Shown here: positions 60,670 through 64,000 of the stretch, one piece after another | Numbering within the stretch: position 1 is the first letter of the stretch | Layout: each line of letters opens with the position of its first letter | Assembly: GCA_002708315.1 (NCBI GenBank) | Contig: PANC01000015.1 | Coordinates: forward strand, 81,671 to 145,670 | From: Lentimicrobiaceae bacterium | Lineage (GTDB): Bacteria; Bacteroidota; Bacteroidia; Bacteroidales; F082 | Length of the DNA stretch: 64,000 bases | Reading direction: 5' to 3' | Notes under the pieces: model-generated | What the model saw: the letters and a program-made list of their open reading frames with translations, nothing else | Told to the model about the DNA's origin: nothing | Databases searched by the model: none | Made by a program: the position numbers and the translations under genes

Positions 60670-62649
60670 ATGAGATTGTATAACTACAATATCGTATTAC
60701 TACTTAAAAGGCTGTCATTATCCATATTTCTTTTTTTCATAAGTCGATTATTTTTTTACATTTTCAACTACAACCTTTATACTGAAATAGGTTTATTTGA
60801 GTTAACAAAACTCTTTTTTTACGGACTAAGGTTCGATCTTTCCGTAATAAGTTATTTCAATATCTTGTTCATTATTTTCCATATTATTCCTTGGAACAAA
60901 CTGTATGCAAAAAAGTCATTTCAACTAATACTAAAGGGATACTTTTTAATTACAAATTTACTTCTTACCATTGGTAATATGGCAGATTCAATATACTTTC
61001 ACTTTGTTCAAAAAAGATCAACAGCGGACGTTTTCAAGCTCATTTTTACAGGAGATGATTTTTTTATTTTGCTTCCAAAATTTCTAAGCGATTATTGGTA
61101 TTTATTGGTCTTAGCGGTTGTGTTTTTTATTGTTATGTGGGGCATTTATCCAAAATATAATCCTTCTGTTAATTTAAATATTGGCAATAAAAAAATAGGG
61201 GGATTAAAATCAGCATATGAACTTACAATAATGCTTGTTTTTCTTGGGTTGTCTGTTCTTGGTGCTCGAGGTGGTTTGCAATTAAAGCCACTTACAATTA
61301 TTGATGCCTCCAAAAATGTTAAAGCAGCGCACATGCCACTTGTTCTAAATTCAATTTTTACCTGCATGACAACCTATAATCACAAATATCTGGAGGAAAG
61401 AAATTATTTTAGTAATGAAGAAGCTACGGATTATTATTCATTGATTAAAGATCATTCTAGTGATTCTCTAAGGTTTAGTAATAAAAATGTTGTTGTAATA
61501 TTACTCGAAAGTTTTTCAAGAGAATACGTGGGTGTATTAAATAATTATTCCGGATATACTCCTTTTATTGATTCGTTATCCCGTCATTCGCTTGTGTTTG
61601 AAAATGCTTACTCCAACGGATTAAGATCAATAGATGCAATTCCTGCAATTATTGCAGGGCTGCCCACTTTGATGGATGATCCATTCATAACATCCAGCTA
61701 TAGTACTAATAACACTAAAGGTCTTGTTGAAATATTGAATGAACAAAATTATCATACTGCATTTTTTCATGGAGGAAATAAAGGAACAATGAATTTCGAT
61801 GGTTTTGCAAGTTATGCAGGATTTAATGAATACTATGGCAGAGATGAATATGATAATAATAAAGATTATGATGGACATTGGGGTATATACGATGAGCCAT
61901 TTCTGCAGTATTTTGCAAAAAAGTTAAATTCTTTTACTCAACCATTTTTTGCCTTTGAATTTACCCTAAGCTCTCACTATCCTTATCATTTACCCGCGCA
62001 TCATCAGGATAAATTTCCCGAAGGTCCTTTAAAAATTCATAGGGTTGTCAGATATACTGATTATTCGCTCAAGAAATTTTTTGAAACTGCAAGCAAGATG
62101 GGATGGTACAACAACACTATTTTTGTCATTGCTGCTGATCATCCAGCACAATCTGTTATTCCAAATACAACCATTGATTATGAGAATAATGATATTTCGG
62201 TGGTTGATAAACAAAAGATGCGGTATTATAAAAACACTTCTGGTAGATATTCCATTCCTCTGATGATATTTGTTCCAAACGACACCCTAATGGTTGGTAC
62301 TTCATCTAAGACAGTACAGCAAACGGATTTGTTTCCTACAATTTTAGACTATTTAAATTATAATGAACCCGTTTATGCATTTGGATCGAGTATGATAAGT
62401 GATAGTTGTGAAGGCATTGCTGTGCATTACGTAAATGGGTTATATCAGATAACTTCTGGTGATTACTGCCTCTTAATGGATGGGAAAAATAGTATTTATT
62501 TGTATGATAATAGTAAGGATCCGGGGCATAATAATAACCTGTTAAACTCAAATAGTAAGCTATCAACAAAGCTTGATAAAATTATAAAGTCAATAGTTCA
62601 GCAGTACACATCAGGAATGATAAGAAACAAATTAGTGGTAGAGAAATAG
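60670..62649 (+). CDS. LTA synthase family sulfatase
   Basis: 659 residues. Five N-terminal membrane helices (1-205) precede an extracytoplasmic alkaline-phosphatase/sulfatase domain. Motifs: VVVILLESFSREYVGV (metal-binding Glu/Ser), NGLRSIDAIPAIIAGLP with the probable nucleophile Ser/Thr position, FFAFEFTLSSHYPYHLP and IFVIAADHPAQS with the Asp-His metal site. The Gram-positive enzyme transfers glycerol phosphate; in Gram-negatives, relatives modify glucans or LPS with phosphoglycerol or phosphoethanolamine. It follows the methyltransferase by three bases. Which envelope glycan is modified is unknown. Confidence 0.92.
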   Translation: MRLYNYNIVLLLKRLSLSIFLFFISRLFFYIFNYNLYTEIGLFELTKLFFYGLRFDLSVISYFNILFIIFHIIPWNKLYAKKSFQLILKGYFLITNLLLTIGNMADSIYFHFVQKRSTADVFKLIFTGDDFFILLPKFLSDYWYLLVLAVVFFIVMWGIYPKYNPSVNLNIGNKKIGGLKSAYELTIMLVFLGLSVLGARGGLQLKPLTIIDASKNVKAAHMPLVLNSIFTCMTTYNHKYLEERNYFSNEEATDYYSLIKDHSSDSLRFSNKNVVVILLESFSREYVGVLNNYSGYTPFIDSLSRHSLVFENAYSNGLRSIDAIPAIIAGLPTLMDDPFITSSYSTNNTKGLVEILNEQNYHTAFFHGGNKGTMNFDGFASYAGFNEYYGRDEYDNNKDYDGHWGIYDEPFLQYFAKKLNSFTQPFFAFEFTLSSHYPYHLPAHHQDKFPEGPLKIHRVVRYTDYSLKKFFETASKMGWYNNTIFVIAADHPAQSVIPNTTIDYENNDISVVDKQKMRYYKNTSGRYSIPLMIFVPNDTLMVGTSSKTVQQTDLFPTILDYLNYNEPVYAFGSSMISDSCEGIAVHYVNGLYQITSGDYCLLMDGKNSIYLYDNSKDPGHNNNLLNSNSKLSTKLDKIIKSIVQQYTSGMIRNKLVVEK

Positions 62650-62693
62650 TATTATTTTTGGTTCAATATCATCTATCCAAAATCTAAGCACCA

Positions 62694-63929
62694 ATGCGGT
62701 TAAATTTTTTCATAGCTAAAAGGTATCTGATTTCAAAGAAATCTCACAACTTGATAAATGTGATATCAATTATATCGGTTGTTGGGCTTTCAGTTGGAAC
62801 AATGGCTTTAATAGTTGTACTTTCTGTTTTCAATGGTTTTGAAGAGGTTATTAAATCACTTTACACAAGTTTTAATGCTGACATAAGCGTAACAGCAGTT
62901 AATGGTAAAACCATAAACTATTCAAATTTTCCAGATGAAAAAATATTGAATATTTCGGGTGTTAAAAATTTAACGCAGGTTGTTGAAGAAGATGCTCTAT
63001 TCAAATATCGAAACAAACAGCATATCGCCAAAATTAAAGGAGTTTCAGATGGCTTTATTGAAAATTCACAAATAGATACTATGACTGTTAATGGTAATTT
63101 TGTTCTTCAGGAGGGAAATGTCAACTTTGCAGTTGTGGGGGCTGGTATCGCATGGTACCTTGATATATATCCAGAGAACGTGTCAGATTTACTCTCAGTT
63201 TATGTTCCCAAACGAGGAAATCAATCTTCCTTTAATTTTGAAAACGCATTTAACTCCTCTGCATTACATCCCACAGGGGTATTTTCAGTTCAGCAAGAAT
63301 TTGATGAAAAGTATGTATTTGTTCCACTTCGGTTTGCAAAAAAAATGATGGATTATGGTGATGAAGTAACCAGCGTTGAGATAAGGCTAATAACAGAATA
63401 CGATACACAATCTATTCAGGAATCCATAGAGAAAATATTAGGTAATGAATTTGATGTAAAGAACAGATATCAGCAGAATGAAACCCTATTTAAACTATTG
63501 AAATCAGAGAAGACCGCAATATTTCTCATTCTTGTATTTATTCTACTATTATCATCCTTTAATATGATAGGATCAATATCCATATTAATTGCTGAAAAAA
63601 AGAAAGATATTGGAATACTTTCAGTAATGGGAGCAGACTTAAAGTTGATCAAATCCATATTTTTTACAGAAGGAATGTTGATTAGTCTTATTGGCAGCCT
63701 TACAGGGCTTGTCCTAGGGTTTGTAATTTTATACTTACAACAATATTATGGATTACTACAATTGGGCAATGCAGACGGGGACTTTATAATATCTACATAT
63801 CCTGTGTACATGAAAATAACCGATTTTATTTATGTGTTTTTAACCGTTTTGGCAATAGGATTATTTGCAACAACTTACCCTGTATCATATCTTACAAAAC
63901 AACTGTTTAGGGCAAAAGGTAATGGATAA
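62694..63929 (+). CDS. FtsX/LolC/E-like ABC transporter permease
   Basis: 411 residues. One N-terminal helix (about 20-45, VISIISVVGLSVGTMALIVVLSVFNGFEEVI), a large periplasmic domain, and three C-terminal helices with the FtsX region (TAIFLILVFILLLSSFNMIGSISILIAEKKKDIGILSVMGADLKLIKSIFFTEG), the motif of LolC/LolE/MacB-type permeases. It probably works with an ATPase encoded elsewhere in moving lipoproteins or other envelope cargo. In Bacteroidota this permease typically lies close to rbfA; here two genes separate them. Complete, ending 71 bases before the window edge; the rest of the window shows nothing. Confidence 0.93.
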   Translation: MRLNFFIAKRYLISKKSHNLINVISIISVVGLSVGTMALIVVLSVFNGFEEVIKSLYTSFNADISVTAVNGKTINYSNFPDEKILNISGVKNLTQVVEEDALFKYRNKQHIAKIKGVSDGFIENSQIDTMTVNGNFVLQEGNVNFAVVGAGIAWYLDIYPENVSDLLSVYVPKRGNQSSFNFENAFNSSALHPTGVFSVQQEFDEKYVFVPLRFAKKMMDYGDEVTSVEIRLITEYDTQSIQESIEKILGNEFDVKNRYQQNETLFKLLKSEKTAIFLILVFILLLSSFNMIGSISILIAEKKKDIGILSVMGADLKLIKSIFFTEGMLISLIGSLTGLVLGFVILYLQQYYGLLQLGNADGDFIISTYPVYMKITDFIYVFLTVLAIGLFATTYPVSYLTKQLFRAKGNG

Positions 63930-64000
63930 TAATACTTAGGAAATAACAAAAAAAGTAATTATTGAAAATTAGTAATGACCACAATAAATTTTCAGTAATA

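Noticed and set aside
1-64000. CRISPR arrays, insertion sequences, integrases, toxin-antitoxin or restriction systems
   Set aside because: No repeat-spacer pattern and no protein with the relevant motifs was found on either strand.

Overview
The window reads as a low-GC chromosome segment of a Bacteroidota bacterium. The evidence is: several secreted proteins with type IX secretion (T9SS) C-terminal sorting domains, many lipoproteins, -7 promoter boxes of the Bacteroidota form TAnnTTTG in front of many genes, few Shine-Dalgarno sites, and family-typical genes (IPExxxVDY protein, fib_succ_major lipoprotein, LytS/LytTR pair, rbfA near a LolC/E-like permease). Genus cannot be read from the sequence. 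I see no transposase, integrase, phage module, CRISPR array or rRNA, so this is mostly core chromosome with small accessory patches.

Layout. 1-8.3 kb is an accessory patch: a secreted protein cut by the window edge, tRNA-Cys, an unknown lipoprotein, an aminotransferase, a fib_succ_major lipoprotein lying between two pieces of a broken DUF998 gene, a further decayed gene start, and a 1088-residue sortilin/BNR protein. 8.3-14.5 kb is housekeeping: rsmI, a coiled-coil protein, tdk, cyclophilin, pheS, DUF1232, IPExxxVDY and DUF819 genes. 14.8-25.4 kb mixes secreted T9SS proteins, an endonuclease/exonuclease/phosphatase protein, a gadC-gadB glutamate/GABA pair, a PBP1A-type enzyme and a CYTH protein. 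25.6-32.3 kb is a signalling block: FIST sensor protein, PAS-rich histidine kinase, response regulator, a 37-residue membrane peptide, crcB and a REC-kinase hybrid. 32.6-34.4 kb holds glnS followed by a tRNA-Gln(CTG).

34.4-45.2 kb: a large PKD/T9SS protein, a SnoaL-like lipoprotein, a J-domain protein with an overlapping partner gene, the thioredoxin-like/panC/panD/flippase/rfaE2 run, a small protein plus ZIP transporter operon, Hsp20 and a second flippase-like protein. 45.2-54.7 kb: glutaminyl-cyclase-like M28 protein, nitroreductase, unknown lipoprotein, LiaF/LytS/LytTR envelope signalling set, dus, aspS and a cyclophilin lipoprotein. 55-58.5 kb is an operon of ECF sigma factor, a single-TM protein fused to a beta-barrel, and a PKD/T9SS protein. 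58.5-64 kb: an unknown secreted protein that sits over a truncated hemolysin III gene, then rbfA, a methyltransferase, an LTA-synthase-type sulfatase and a LolC/E-like permease.

Main themes worth attention: genes for secreted or lipoproteins sitting inside or against remnants of older membrane-protein genes; TAnnTTTG boxes so close to start codons that several mRNAs are probably leaderless or nearly so (and several apparent TTG starts are really promoter bases); a glnS-tRNA-Gln pair whose tRNA carries two stem mismatches; the FIST/kinase/regulator block; and the sigma/anti-sigma-barrel operon. I did not find a clearly novel defence or mobile system.
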